A stretch of 40,919 nucleotides of DNA from Beijerinckia sp. L45 (GCF_009765775.1 NZ_LMUU01000052.1:1-40919), one strand, 5' to 3'; positions 7,080 through 15,047 are shown, counted from the first letter of the stretch. The notes: generated by a model from the sequence alone, not told the origin. Numbers and translations: made by a program.

Positions 7080-8429
7080 ATGGCCTCCCAAAAGGCGACC
7101 TCGATCGACCTGTTCAGCTTCAAGACCCCGCAGATGCGCGCCTTCCATCTGACCTGGATCGCGTTTTTCGTCTGCTTCTTTGCCTGGTTCGCGACGGCGC
7201 CGCTGATGCCGATCATCGCCAAGGACCTGACCCTCAGCAAGGATCAGGTCTACAGCATCGCCATCGCCGGCGTATTCGCCACCATCCTGGCGCGCATGAT
7301 CATCGGCCCGATGTGCGACAAATACGGACCGCGCATCACCTACACGATCCTGCTTGCGCTCGGATCGATCCCGGTGTTCGGCGTCGGCCTTGCCTGGGAT
7401 TACACGTCGTTCCTGGTGTTCCGCCTGTTCATCGGCGTCATCGGCGCCAGTTTCGTCATCACGCAATACCATACGTCGGTGATGTTCGCGCCGAACGTCG
7501 TCGGCACCGCCAACGCCACGGTCGGCGGCTGGGGGAATGCGGGCGGCGGGGTGACGCAGAGCATTATGCCACTGGTCTTCGCCGGCGTTGCTGCCTTTGG
7601 CTTCAGCCAGACGCTGAGCTGGCGCTACGCGATGATCGTCCCGGGCATCCTGATGCTGATCACGGCAGTCGCCTACTGGAAATTCACGCAGGATACGCCG
7701 GAAGGCAACATTCTCGATCTGCGCGCCCGCGGTATCGCCGTCGATTCAGGCAAGAAGGGCGGCTGGGACGTCATGAAGACGGCGGCGAAGAACTATCGCG
7801 TCTGGCTGCTTGCCGCCTGCTACGGCGCGTCGTTCGGCGTCGAACTGTTCATCCACGGCATCGCGGTCACCTATTACTTCAACAAGTTCCACATGTCGGT
7901 GGAGAATGCCGGCTACGCCGTCGGCGCGTTCGGGCTCCTCGCCTTGTTCGCCCGCGCGCTCGGCGGCATCTTTTCCGACAAGATCGCGCGCTCGAAGGGG
8001 CTCGACGGCCGCACCTGGCTGCTGTTCGGCCTTCTCCTCGGCGAAGGCGTCTTTTTGATTGCCTTCTCGCAGGCCGACGCGGTCGGGTTCGCCATCGCGG
8101 CGATGCTGGTGTTCGGCCTGTTCACCCACATGGCCTGCGGCTCGCTCTACGCCCTGGTCCCCTTCATTGATCGCAAGGTGCTCGGTGGGGTCGCCGGCAT
8201 CATCGGCGCGGGCGGCAACATCGGCGGCGTCGCGGCCGGCTTCCTGCTGCGCGGCACCGGCAACCCGCAGCTCTGCTTCATGATCCTCGGCATCACGGCG
8301 ATCGTCTGCGCTTTCGGCGCCGCGGTGATCCGCTTCTCCATCAAGCACAAGCAGGACGAGCAGGCGCTTTACGATGCAGCGGTTGCGCAGCGCCACGCCA
8401 CGGCGACCGGCATCCCCGCAATGGCTTGA
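7080..8429 (+). CDS. NarK/NrtP-type nitrate/nitrite MFS transporter
   Basis: A 449-residue twelve-helix major facilitator of the nitrate-nitrite porter family. The signature glycine-rich motifs are both present: GGWGNAGGGVTQ (residues 149-160) and GIIGAGGNIGGVAAGF in the second half. The conserved arginine follows TM2 start (ARMIIGPMCDKYGPR), and a cytoplasmic middle loop precedes TM7. The N-terminus MRAFHLTWIAFFVCFFAWFATAPL is typical of NrtP/NasA proteins. The ATG at 7080 has GGAG nine bases upstream; the open frame further upstream is non-coding leader. Whether it imports nitrate, exports nitrite or exchanges them cannot be read off. The sigma-54 promoter and ANTAR-type leader favour assimilation. 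No nitrate reductase gene is within the window. Confidence 0.92.
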   Translation: MASQKATSIDLFSFKTPQMRAFHLTWIAFFVCFFAWFATAPLMPIIAKDLTLSKDQVYSIAIAGVFATILARMIIGPMCDKYGPRITYTILLALGSIPVFGVGLAWDYTSFLVFRLFIGVIGASFVITQYHTSVMFAPNVVGTANATVGGWGNAGGGVTQSIMPLVFAGVAAFGFSQTLSWRYAMIVPGILMLITAVAYWKFTQDTPEGNILDLRARGIAVDSGKKGGWDVMKTAAKNYRVWLLAACYGASFGVELFIHGIAVTYYFNKFHMSVENAGYAVGAFGLLALFARALGGIFSDKIARSKGLDGRTWLLFGLLLGEGVFLIAFSQADAVGFAIAAMLVFGLFTHMACGSLYALVPFIDRKVLGGVAGIIGAGGNIGGVAAGFLLRGTGNPQLCFMILGITAIVCAFGAAVIRFSIKHKQDEQALYDAAVAQRHATATGIPAMA

Positions 8430-8449
8430 TGCCATCATTGGACACAAGG

Positions 8450-8483
8450 AAAGGGCCGGATGAGCGATCATCCGGCCTTTTTC
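8450..8483. terminator. strong terminator after the nitrate transporter
   Basis: GGCCGGATGA (8454-8463) pairs perfectly with TCATCCGGCC (8468-8477) around a GCGA loop, followed by TTTTT. AAs on the left flank also allow it to work on the opposite strand for the converging DUF2852 gene, which ends just four bases beyond. Confidence 0.9.
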
Positions 8484-8486
8484 GTT

Positions 8487-8963
8487 TTACGACTTGCGCG
8501 CCTGCATGAAGCGGTCAAAGGCCTCGCGATCGCGAGCCTGCAGCAGATCGTCGCGATAGCTCGTGAACTCCCGCTCGGCGGTCTGCAACTTCAGGCGCTC
8601 GGCCTCGATCCGCTCCAATTCACCGCGCCGCCAGGCGTCGAAGGCGAGATTGCCGGACGATTTCGGTCCGAGGTTCAACGAGAACGGCAGGACCCCGCCG
8701 TCAAGCATCGCCCGCGTCAGCACCACCAAGGCGTTCCACTTCATCCTGGCGAAGGAAAACACGCTGCCGTCATAACCGCTGGCCTGGTGCCACAGTTTAA
8801 GCGCGAGGAAGGCAAGTCCCAGCTCCCAGCGGATGACGAAGGCAACCACAAGAACCGCGACATCCGCGGAGGTCCACCCACGCGGCTTGCGCCGCGTGGC
8901 GCGATCCGCCCGACCCACATCCGTCCAGGTGCCCTGGCGCGCCGCATTGCTCCAACCGCCCAT
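8487..8963 (-). CDS. DUF2852 family inner-membrane protein
   Basis: A 158-residue protein of the DUF2852 family, seen almost only in alphaproteobacteria and of unknown function. A basic N-terminus is followed by one hydrophobic segment (VAVLVVAFVIRWELGLAFLALKLW, about residues 35-58), then the diagnostic NLAFDAWRRGELERIEAERLKL and a charged helical tail EFTSYRDDLLQARDREAFDRFMQAR. A single-pass anchor with a cytoplasmic coiled coil is the likely topology. The ATG at 8963 is the only reasonable start. It is convergent with the nitrate transporter gene and shares its terminator. Confidence 0.85.
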   Translation of the reverse strand: MGGWSNAARQGTWTDVGRADRATRRKPRGWTSADVAVLVVAFVIRWELGLAFLALKLWHQASGYDGSVFSFARMKWNALVVLTRAMLDGGVLPFSLNLGPKSSGNLAFDAWRRGELERIEAERLKLQTAEREFTSYRDDLLQARDREAFDRFMQARKS

Positions 8964-9097
8964 CGATCGTCTCCATAAAGTGGGGCCGGCGTCATTGCGT
9001 CAGCCCCGAACCCAAGAGATCTGGGCCCTGCGGGTATTGTGCAAGGGCGCGCAGCACGAATGTTCAAGAACCGTGCGATCGGACGCGCTAAACCCCT

Positions 9098-9122
9098 GGA
9101 ACCTAAGCAGTGAGAACGTGTT
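9098..9122 (+). promoter_or_regulatory. candidate EcfG (general stress response) promoter of dps
   Basis: GGAAC (9098-9102) is followed after 16 bases by TGTT (9119-9122), close to the EcfG consensus GGAAC-N16/17-CGTT with one mismatch. It lies 70 bp upstream of the dps start. Dps is a usual member of the alphaproteobacterial general stress regulon. Confidence 0.5.
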
Positions 9123-9191
9123 TTCGCGTCAGAAGCCGCCAGACATGCACTGCCGGTGTTTTGTTTTCGCCTCAGTCCGAAGGAGCCGTCC

Positions 9192-9764
9192 ATGGCCAAT
9201 GCAGCAGTGAAGATCCAGGGATCCAAGAATAACGACGGCGAGCACATGCACGAGACGCGCAACGACACGAAGTCGAACGCCAAGAAGGTCTCGATCGATA
9301 CGCTGAGCAAGCGCCTGGCTGACGGTATCGATCTGTCGCTCGCGATCAAGCAGGCGCATTGGAACCTCAAGGGTCCGCAGTTCATCGGCATCCACCTGAT
9401 GCTCGATGGCTTCCGCGACGAGATGGATGATTACAACGACAAGGTGGCTGAGCGTATCACCCAGCTTGGCGGTACCGCCCGCGGCACGGCTGCTGCCGTC
9501 GCGGCCGAATCGGGCCTCAAGCCCTACCCGCTCGACACCTACAAGATCGCCGATCATCTTGCGGCGCTGATCGACCGCTACTCCGTCTACGCCAACGCCG
9601 TGCGTCAGAACATCGACGATACCGACGATGCGGGCGACGCCGGGACCTCGGATCTGTTCACCGAGATTTCGCGCGGCGTCGACAAGATGCTCTGGTTCCT
9701 CGAGGCGCATGTGCAGGAGCCGACCGGCGAAATCCGTGATGGCGACGGCGCCGGAAAGCGCTAA
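9192..9764 (+). CDS. dps: Dps ferritin-like DNA-protection protein
   Basis: A 190-residue protein that forms a dodecamer oxidising Fe(II) with peroxide and shielding DNA in stress. All five expected ferroxidase ligands are at the right spacing: His56, His68, Asp72, Asp83 and Glu87 (in AIKQAHWNLKG, GIHLMLDGFRDE and YNDKVAER). The extended N-terminus (about 35 residues, Lys- and Asn-rich) may contact DNA. The ATG at 9192 is set by AAGGAG seven bases upstream; an in-frame start at 9156 would swallow this site. An EcfG-like promoter lies upstream and a strong hairpin terminator downstream, inside the 3' end of the convergent gluconokinase gene. Confidence 0.95.
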   Translation: MANAAVKIQGSKNNDGEHMHETRNDTKSNAKKVSIDTLSKRLADGIDLSLAIKQAHWNLKGPQFIGIHLMLDGFRDEMDDYNDKVAERITQLGGTARGTAAAVAAESGLKPYPLDTYKIADHLAALIDRYSVYANAVRQNIDDTDDAGDAGTSDLFTEISRGVDKMLWFLEAHVQEPTGEIRDGDGAGKR

Positions 9765-9767
9765 CCG

Positions 9768-10361
9768 CTATTCGGACTTGAGACCCGGAAAAGGGCGGCT
9801 TGGCCGCCCTTTTTCATGCTCGGGGTACTGCAGCCACCGCCGGATCGCCTCGACGGTCTGCAGAGCCGTCCCGGTTTCCGCGATGCTCGTCCCGATCTCG
9901 TGCGGCTCCAAAGGCTCGAGCGCGTCCAGCTGACTTTGCAGGAGCGACGGCGGCATAAAATGCTGGCTGCGGGCGACGAGACGATGCGCGATCATCTGCG
10001 GATCGATGGCGAGATGTACGAAGGTCAGCGGTACCCGGGCGGCCTCGCGAAGCTTGTCACGATAGACCACTTTCAGCGCAGAACACGCCGCGACCACGGG
10101 CCGGTCGCCGTGGACGTGGGCGGCGATGGCGCCCGCGATCTTGGCAAGCCAGGGCCAACGATCGGCGTCGTCGAGCGGGGTGCCTGATCGCATCTTCGCG
10201 ACATTGGCCGAGGAGTGGTAGGAGTCCCCTTCCAGAAATGTCGCGCCCATGGATGGCGCGAGCCGCTTGCCGACAGTCGTCTTGCCGGTGCCGCTGACGC
10301 CGAAGAGGACTATGGCGAGCGGCGTGCCGTGCCGATGTAATCCTTCCAAGCCGCCTTGCAT
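9768..10361 (-). CDS. gntK: gluconokinase
   Basis: Phosphorylates gluconate to 6-phosphogluconate using ATP, feeding the Entner-Doudoroff or pentose phosphate routes. The 197-residue protein has the P-loop GVSGTGKTT at 21-29, the family motif FLEGDSYHSSANVAKMRSGTPLDDADRWPWL, and the ACSALKVVYRD stretch shared by GntK-type kinases. The C-terminal extension (EKGRPSRPFPGLKSE) is translated from the dps terminator hairpin, so the last residues are probably not functionally constrained. The ATG at 10361 is used; the gene is convergent with dps. No gluconate permease is nearby. The truncated GMC enzyme at the window start could be related metabolically, but they are 9 kb apart. Confidence 0.92.
   Translation of the reverse strand: MQGGLEGLHRHGTPLAIVLFGVSGTGKTTVGKRLAPSMGATFLEGDSYHSSANVAKMRSGTPLDDADRWPWLAKIAGAIAAHVHGDRPVVAACSALKVVYRDKLREAARVPLTFVHLAIDPQMIAHRLVARSQHFMPPSLLQSQLDALEPLEPHEIGTSIAETGTALQTVEAIRRWLQYPEHEKGRPSRPFPGLKSE
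9789..9814. terminator. terminator of dps, embedded in the 3' end of gntK
   Basis: AAAAGGGCGGC (9789-9799) pairs with GCCGCCCTTTT (9803-9813) around a three-base loop and runs into a T-tract. It is symmetric enough to act on both strands, but on the minus strand it lies within the last codons of gntK. Confidence 0.85.
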
Positions 10362-10454
10362 GCCGTCGCGTCTCCTGATTCAACCCGTCGCGCTCTGCGC
10401 GTTTTGGCTAGCGCCTGTTTGGCAAGCGCCTTTTGAGAAAGTCTCGGTTCAACG

Positions 10455-10853
10455 ATGGCGAACCCGCATCTGCATACGTTGCGCGTCTACTACGAAGACA
10501 CGGACTTTAGTGGTTTCACGTACCATGCCAGCTATCTCAAATTCTTGGAACGCGGCCGGACCGAATTTCTGCGCGCGCTCGGGATCGTCCAGTCCGACCT
10601 TTATCGCGACGCCGATGGCCTTGCTTTCGTGGTCGGCCGCATGGCGATCGATTATTTGAAACCCGCGCTGATGGACGACGTGCTGACGGTGACCACGGCC
10701 GTGGCAGACCTGCGCGGCGCAAGCATGGTTCTTGCCCAAACGGTCAAGCGCGATGACATCTGCTTGACCCGCGCGGACGTTACTGTCGCGGCGGTGCGGC
10801 GGGGCCGGCCGGTTCGCCTGCCGGATGCGCTGAGGACGGCTCTAGCGCCGTAG
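10455..10853 (+). CDS. ybgC: YbgC-type acyl-CoA thioesterase of the Tol-Pal cluster
   Basis: A 132-residue hot-dog-fold thioesterase. The motif VYYEDTDFSGFTYHASYLKFLERGR (from residue 11) contains the catalytic Asp17 and His24 of the YbgC family. In most proteobacteria it is the first gene of the Tol-Pal operon, where it is thought to act on acyl-ACP/acyl-CoA in phospholipid metabolism. Here tolQ starts 1.6 kb further on, after a toxin-antitoxin pair and a SHOCT protein, so the classical linkage has been split. The spacing suggests the insertion occurred between ybgC and tolQ. The ATG at 10455 gives the standard N-terminus. Confidence 0.92.
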   Translation: MANPHLHTLRVYYEDTDFSGFTYHASYLKFLERGRTEFLRALGIVQSDLYRDADGLAFVVGRMAIDYLKPALMDDVLTVTTAVADLRGASMVLAQTVKRDDICLTRADVTVAAVRRGRPVRLPDALRTALAP

Positions 10854-10879
10854 ACGACGTGACAACCAGTCTGATTGTT

Positions 10880-10891
10880 GTAACATGTTAC
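10880..10891. promoter_or_regulatory. palindromic operator of the MazEF-type pair
   Basis: GTAACATGTTAC is a perfect 12-bp palindrome ending two bases before the antitoxin ATG. A second, looser inverted repeat (ACAAC...GTTGT, 10862-10881) lies just upstream. Position and symmetry fit autorepression by the antitoxin. No separate ribosome-binding site is visible, so the antitoxin may be translated from a nearly leaderless transcript. Confidence 0.6.
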
Positions 10892-10892
10892 G

Positions 10893-11120
10893 ATGACGGG
10901 GCCAAAGAAAGAGCCTGCAAGCGTTTCTCGGCGCATGAGTACATATCGCGCGAAGATGCGCGCGGCAGGGCTGCGCCCGGTCCAAATCTGGGTCCCTGAT
11001 ACGGCCGCACCCGGGTTTATCGAGACCTGCCGGCGACAGGCAGCCGCAATCGCCGCCGACGATCCCGCCGGCGACGCGCTGCTCGATTGGATTGAGGCCA
11101 CTTACGACTGGCCGGCGTGA
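10893..11120 (+). CDS. MazE-like antitoxin (DUF3018 family)
   Basis: A 75-residue protein with the DUF3018/MazE-like pattern SVSRRMSTYRAKMRAAGLRPVQIWVPDT followed by an acidic C-terminus (DDPAGDALLDWIEATYDW). The N-terminal half binds DNA, and the acidic tail is the part that typically wraps around and neutralises the toxin. It begins two bases after a 12-bp palindrome, probably its own operator. Its TGA overlaps the GTG start of the toxin gene, giving tight translational coupling. The pair sits between ybgC and tolQ and looks like a later insertion into the Tol cluster. Confidence 0.88.
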   Translation: MTGPKKEPASVSRRMSTYRAKMRAAGLRPVQIWVPDTAAPGFIETCRRQAAAIAADDPAGDALLDWIEATYDWPA

Positions 11121-11446
11121 TCCGCCGCGGGCACATCGTCGTCGTCGCTACGCAAGGCGATGCCGGGAAGCCGCGGCCTGCGCTGGTCGTGCAGTCCGAC
11201 CTTTTCGCGCCGCTGCCGTCCGTCGCCATCTGCCCGATTACCAGCACACTCAGAGAGGATTCCGAATTGCTCCGGGTCGACATCGAAGCCACGTCAAAAA
11301 ACGGCCTGCGCCTCCCCTCGCAGATCAGCGTCGATAAGATGACCACCGTGCGTCGGGACAAGATCGGCGGTATCATCGGTGACGTGGATGATGCCACCAT
11401 ACTTCGCGTCAATCGCGCCCTAGCCGTGTTGCTCGGGCTCGCCTGA
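11117..11446 (+). CDS. MazF/PemK-family endoribonuclease toxin
   Basis: A 109-residue toxin of the PemK/MazF barrel family, which cleaves RNA at short sequences. The N-terminus IRRGHIVVVATQGDAGKPRPALVVQSDLF carries the usual RG-x-I/V start and the GKPRPALVVQ strand with the conserved arginine of the active site. ICPITSTLRED and LPSQISVDKMTTVRRDKIGGIIG follow; the Ser/Thr and Asp of these motifs complete the site. Start is GTG within the antitoxin stop (GTGA). All key residues are present, so the toxin is likely active, in contrast to the broken BrnT frame near position 2100. Confidence 0.9.
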   Translation: MIRRGHIVVVATQGDAGKPRPALVVQSDLFAPLPSVAICPITSTLREDSELLRVDIEATSKNGLRLPSQISVDKMTTVRRDKIGGIIGDVDDATILRVNRALAVLLGLA

Positions 11447-11477
11447 GAGCGGTTGGATGTTCACGGGAGAGTGCTCA

Positions 11478-12194
11478 ATGCAAACCCTCACGACCGGAGG
11501 CCGCGCTCTTGTCGAAGATATCGCACAGCGTCACGCCGTCAGCACGGACGCCATCCTGACGCTGCTTCAGGCGCTGGAGCGCGGCGGCGGCACGCAGGCA
11601 CAGTTTTCCCATCCCGATCTCGGCGGCATGGGGCAATGGTCACGCGGCGGCATGATCATGGTCGGCGACATGTTCAACAGCGCGCTGAAAGCCCGCGTCG
11701 ATCAGCTCTGCCTCGACCTGTCGGATCTGCTGCGGTCGCACGATCTTTTCGTTGGCGAGCGGCCTGGCACATCGTCCTATGGCGGGGCCTGGTGGCCGGA
11801 GGATTTCGGCGTGCCGAGTTCGACCGGCAGTCAGAACGACATGCGCTACGCCTTTTTTCCGGAGACGCGCCGGCTCGCGCTGCAGCAGGGCGGCGTGACG
11901 ACGACGTATGATACCGGCGATCATCGCATCACCGGCGTGTCGCAACAGCAGAGCGGGACGCAGAACCTCACCTTCACCAGCCAGCATGGAACCGTCCGGC
12001 TCTACGACCTGGGGCAGATTGCCGAGCCTGCTGCAAAATTGCCGCCGCATCAGACTGCACCGAGCAATCAAGCTGAGCCGCAGTTTGCCGATGTTTTTGC
12101 CAAGATCGAACGGCTGCACGAGCTGCATCGGAAGGGGGTTCTGAGCGACACGGAATACAGCGCCAAGAAGAAGGAGCTGCTGGACCGGCTGTAA
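11478..12194 (+). CDS. SHOCT-domain protein of unknown function
   Basis: A 238-residue protein. The last 30 residues (FAKIERLHELHRKGVLSDTEYSAKKKELLDRL) are a SHOCT domain, a short helical hairpin found at protein ends and thought to mediate oligomerisation. The body (ALVEDIAQRHAVSTDAILTLLQALERGGGTQAQFSHPDLGGMGQW) matches alphaproteobacterial SHOCT proteins whose function is not known. There is no signal peptide or membrane segment. I chose the ATG at 11478 because GGGAGA lies seven bases upstream; an in-frame start at 11457 has no such site. It follows the toxin gene by about 30 bp and precedes tolQ by 257 bp. Confidence 0.75.
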   Translation: MQTLTTGGRALVEDIAQRHAVSTDAILTLLQALERGGGTQAQFSHPDLGGMGQWSRGGMIMVGDMFNSALKARVDQLCLDLSDLLRSHDLFVGERPGTSSYGGAWWPEDFGVPSSTGSQNDMRYAFFPETRRLALQQGGVTTTYDTGDHRITGVSQQQSGTQNLTFTSQHGTVRLYDLGQIAEPAAKLPPHQTAPSNQAEPQFADVFAKIERLHELHRKGVLSDTEYSAKKKELLDRL

Positions 12195-12451
12195 ACGGGC
12201 TGTCTATCACGGCGGCGGTGCCCGGGATCTTTGCCGGCCTTGCTGACGCCGCAAACGCCGCCCCTAGAGACGTCGGACAAGCATTTTTCAATGTCGAGAG
12301 ACCGCGGTAACTTGCCCTTAACCTTGCCGGGCGCTTAACTCGACTCGAAAAACGACGCGTTGCGTGCGGGTCAAGCCGTAGATTTGACCGATTTACACGC
12401 AAGGACAGGGTGTCCGCGCCGTGCCCCGGACCTCTGCCAAGGACCCTGCCC

Positions 12452-13183
12452 ATGAATCCTGCCGATGTCGCCTCCACCGTTGCGGCGGCCCCCGTTGCTG
12501 AGGTCACCGTTCTCGGGATGTTTCTGCAGGCGTCGCTGATCGTCAAGTTCGTCATGCTCGGCTTGATGGGCGCATCGGTCTGGTCCTGGGCGATCATCAT
12601 CAACAAATCGATCCTGTTCGCCCGCACCCAGCGCGCGATGGACAAGTTCGAGCAGATCTTCTGGTCCGGGACGTCGCTGGAAGAGCTCTACACGACGCTC
12701 TCCTCGCGGCCGGCAACCGGCATGTCGAGCCTCTTCGTCGCCGCGATGCGCGAATGGAAGCGCTCGGTCCAGAACGTCGGCTCGTCCTTCATGGGCCTGC
12801 AGGCGCGCATCGACAAAGTGCTGGACGTCTCGATTTCCCGCGAGGTCGAGAAGCTCGAATCCAACCTGTTGTTTCTCGCCACCGTCGCCTCCGCCGGCCC
12901 GTTCGTCGGTCTGTTCGGCACGGTCTGGGGCATCATGACGTCGTTCCGCTCCATCGCCGCCTCGAAGAACACCTCTCTCGCCGTCGTCGCGCCGGGCATC
13001 GCGGAAGCGCTGCTCGCCACCGCGCTTGGCCTGTTCGCCGCCATTCCCGCGCTCGTCGCCTATAATAAGCTGCAGGGCGAAGTCGCGAAGAAGCAGGCGC
13101 GCATGGAAGGTTTTGCGGACGAATTCTCCTCGATCCTGTCGCGCCAGATCGACCAGCACGCCGTGCGCGACCGGGCGGCGTGA
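12452..13183 (+). CDS. tolQ: Tol-Pal proton channel subunit TolQ
   Basis: With TolR it forms the inner-membrane proton channel that energises TolA during outer-membrane constriction. The 243 residues contain three membrane helices: about 28-50 (LIVKFVMLGLMGASVWSWAIIINK) and, in the second half, ATVASAGPFVGLFGTVWGIMTSF and ALLATALGLFAAIPALVAYNKL. The GPFVGLFGTVWGIM motif is diagnostic of the ExbB/TolQ/MotA family. AAGGA lies eight bases before the ATG at 12452, ruling out an upstream in-frame start at 12410. Upstream, TTAAC half-sites and a GACTC (12348 region) hint at cell-cycle input, but no proper CtrA site is seen. Confidence 0.96.
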   Translation: MNPADVASTVAAAPVAEVTVLGMFLQASLIVKFVMLGLMGASVWSWAIIINKSILFARTQRAMDKFEQIFWSGTSLEELYTTLSSRPATGMSSLFVAAMREWKRSVQNVGSSFMGLQARIDKVLDVSISREVEKLESNLLFLATVASAGPFVGLFGTVWGIMTSFRSIAASKNTSLAVVAPGIAEALLATALGLFAAIPALVAYNKLQGEVAKKQARMEGFADEFSSILSRQIDQHAVRDRAA

Positions 13184-13207
13184 CGTTTTAATTTGGTAGA
13201 CCGCAGT

Positions 13208-13316
13208 CCCCTTCCCCCTTGCGGGGAAGGGTCAGGGATGGGGTCCATCACTCGGCTTCGACCTAAAATCGAAGAACACGACCCCCCTCCCAACCTCTCC
13301 CCACAAGGGGAGAGGG
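13208..13316. repeat. inverted pair of REP hairpins (REPIN-like) between tolQ and tolR
   Basis: Hairpin A is CCCTTCCCC/GGGGAAGGG (13209-13217 with 13223-13231). Hairpin B is CCTCTCCCC/GGGGAGAGG (13294-13302 with 13307-13315). They face each other, with GGATGGGG and CCCCTCCC as the inner flanks. The same architecture recurs after tolB. Confidence 0.75.
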
Positions 13317-13353
13317 GCAAACGGCGGCTTGGAATTCACAAGGATACTGATCG

Positions 13354-13803
13354 ATGGGCATGGGTTCGGCAGCAGGACGGGGCGGAGGCGGGCGGCGGGG
13401 ACGAGGCCAGCCGCGCTATCGCCCCATGGCCGAAATCAACATGACGCCGTTCATCGACGTCATGCTCGTGCTGCTCATCATCTTTATGGTCGCCGCGCCG
13501 CTGCTCGCGTCGGGTGTTCCGATCGACTTGCCGCAGACCAAGGCGGCGGCGCTCAACATCGACCAGAAGCCGATCTCGGTGTCGATCGACGACAAGGGCG
13601 CGATCACCGTCAACGACGAACCCGTCCAGCCGGAGGCCCTCGGCGACAAGCTGAAGGCCGTCGCCAAGGCCGGCGCCGACGAGCGCATCTACGTGCGCGG
13701 CTCGAACCAGGTGAATTACGGCAAGATCGCCGAAGTCATGTCGATCATCACGTCGTCGGGCTTCAAGCGGGTCGCCCTGGTGACCGAGCCGGCGAAGACC
13801 TGA
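13354..13803 (+). CDS. tolR: Tol-Pal proton channel subunit TolR
   Basis: Partner of TolQ in the Tol proton channel. The 149 residues have a Gly/Arg-rich cytoplasmic N-terminus, then the family motif AEINMTPFIDVMLVLLIIFMV with the channel aspartate (D in PFIDVML, about residue 35), then a periplasmic domain ending KIAEVMSIITSSGFKRVALVTEP. AAGGA lies about nine bases before the ATG. The gene is separated from tolQ by 170 bp filled mostly by an inverted pair of REP hairpins, but follows the canonical order and is followed within 20 bp by tolA. Confidence 0.96.
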   Translation: MGMGSAAGRGGGGRRGRGQPRYRPMAEINMTPFIDVMLVLLIIFMVAAPLLASGVPIDLPQTKAAALNIDQKPISVSIDDKGAITVNDEPVQPEALGDKLKAVAKAGADERIYVRGSNQVNYGKIAEVMSIITSSGFKRVALVTEPAKT

Positions 13804-13823
13804 CCGAGCAGGGCTGGAGCACC

Positions 13824-15032
13824 ATGGCGCTCAAGACCGATCCCGGCTTTCTTGCTTCCAGCACGCTCCATGGCGCGGCGCTGGTGTTTCTCATCGTCAA
13901 TTTCGCCAGCCCGCCCAAGCTGGAAGAGCCGACGGAGAGCGTCGTCGTCGACATGATCACGACGAGCGAGCTGAACCAGATCACCAAGGGCGAGAAGACG
14001 GCCAAGCCGCTGCCGACGCCGCAGCGGCGCGTCGACAAGGTTGCGGCCACCGAGGATCCGAAGCCCGCGCCGCCGCTCGCCGAGGCAAAGAAGGACGTGC
14101 CGCTGCCGCCCTCGCCCGACAAGCCGCAGGATGATCCCGGCGAGGATGACAAGCCGGTTCCGACGCCGCCGCAGCGTGTCGCGGCTCTGCCGCCGCCGAC
14201 ACCCGCTCCTGCGCCGGAGCCGACCCCGCCGCAACGCCCCGTCGAGAAGGTGGAAACGCCTGTGCCGCCGGCCAAGCCCGCGCCGGAGCCGCCGAAGGCC
14301 GTCGAAGCCAAGCCGCCGCCGCCCGAGGCCGAGCCTGTCGAGCCGAAGCCGCCGACGCGCCCGAAAGTCGAGCCGAAGAAAGAGGCGAAGACCGAGCCGA
14401 CTCCCGTCCCGACGCCGAAACCGCCGGAGAAGAAACCGCCAATCAAGGAGGCCAAGGCGCCGGAACCGCCGAGGAAGCCGGAGAAGCCGGAGACGCATTT
14501 CAACCCGAACGAGCTCGCGAAGCTCCTGAAGGAGGAGAAGCCGGCCTCGAAGCCGAAAGCCGGCAACGAGGCCAAGGACGCCCCGCGTCCGGCTGCCTTC
14601 GACCCGCATAGCATCAGCGCGCTGCTCGACCACGAAGCGCCCCAGCGCAAGGCTGCGACCGGCCAGAAACTAACCCAGGTGGCCTCGCTCGGTCTGCCCA
14701 ACGCGACTGCGGCAACCCTGTCGCCGTCGATGATGGCGCAGCTCGACCAGATTATGACGGACCAGTACCGCGGTTGCTGGAGCTACTTCGGCCTTGGCGC
14801 GTCGAAGGGTTACGTGCCTATCGTCCGGATCCATCTGGCCCAGGACGGGTCTCTGGCCGATCCGCCCGCGTTGATGAACCCACCAAGCGACCCGAACCTG
14901 CGCAGTCTTGCCGACAGCGCAGTCCGGGCCGCGCAAAAGTGCAACCCGATGAAGATCCCCGCGCGCTTTGCGCCGTACTACGCCGACTGGGCCAGACGCC
15001 GGGTCAACTTCGATCCCAAGGATCTGATGTAA
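13824..15032 (+). CDS. tolA: TolA, with a proline-rich periplasmic linker
   Basis: Links the TolQR motor to Pal and the outer membrane. The 402 residues comprise a single N-terminal anchor (LASSTLHGAALVFLIVNFASPP), a VVVDMITTSELN segment typical of alphaproteobacterial TolA/TonB-like proteins, a roughly 200-residue linker dominated by Pro, Lys, Glu and Ala, and a C-terminal globular domain (SMMAQLDQIMTDQYRGCWSYFG ... VRAAQKCNPMKIPARFAPYY) with the two conserved cysteines. Enterobacterial TolA has an Ala/Lys helical linker; this one should instead form an extended polyproline rod. The ATG at 13824 lies 20 bp after tolR with GGAG upstream; longer upstream starts run into tolR. Confidence 0.93.
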   Translation: MALKTDPGFLASSTLHGAALVFLIVNFASPPKLEEPTESVVVDMITTSELNQITKGEKTAKPLPTPQRRVDKVAATEDPKPAPPLAEAKKDVPLPPSPDKPQDDPGEDDKPVPTPPQRVAALPPPTPAPAPEPTPPQRPVEKVETPVPPAKPAPEPPKAVEAKPPPPEAEPVEPKPPTRPKVEPKKEAKTEPTPVPTPKPPEKKPPIKEAKAPEPPRKPEKPETHFNPNELAKLLKEEKPASKPKAGNEAKDAPRPAAFDPHSISALLDHEAPQRKAATGQKLTQVASLGLPNATAATLSPSMMAQLDQIMTDQYRGCWSYFGLGASKGYVPIVRIHLAQDGSLADPPALMNPPSDPNLRSLADSAVRAAQKCNPMKIPARFAPYYADWARRRVNFDPKDLM

Positions 15033-15047
15033 CGCGCTCGCCTGCCT

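Noticed and set aside
13716-14701. Long frames opposite tolA rich in Arg/Leu or Gly/Ser
   Set aside because: They mirror the Pro/Lys/Glu repeats of TolA and have no other support.
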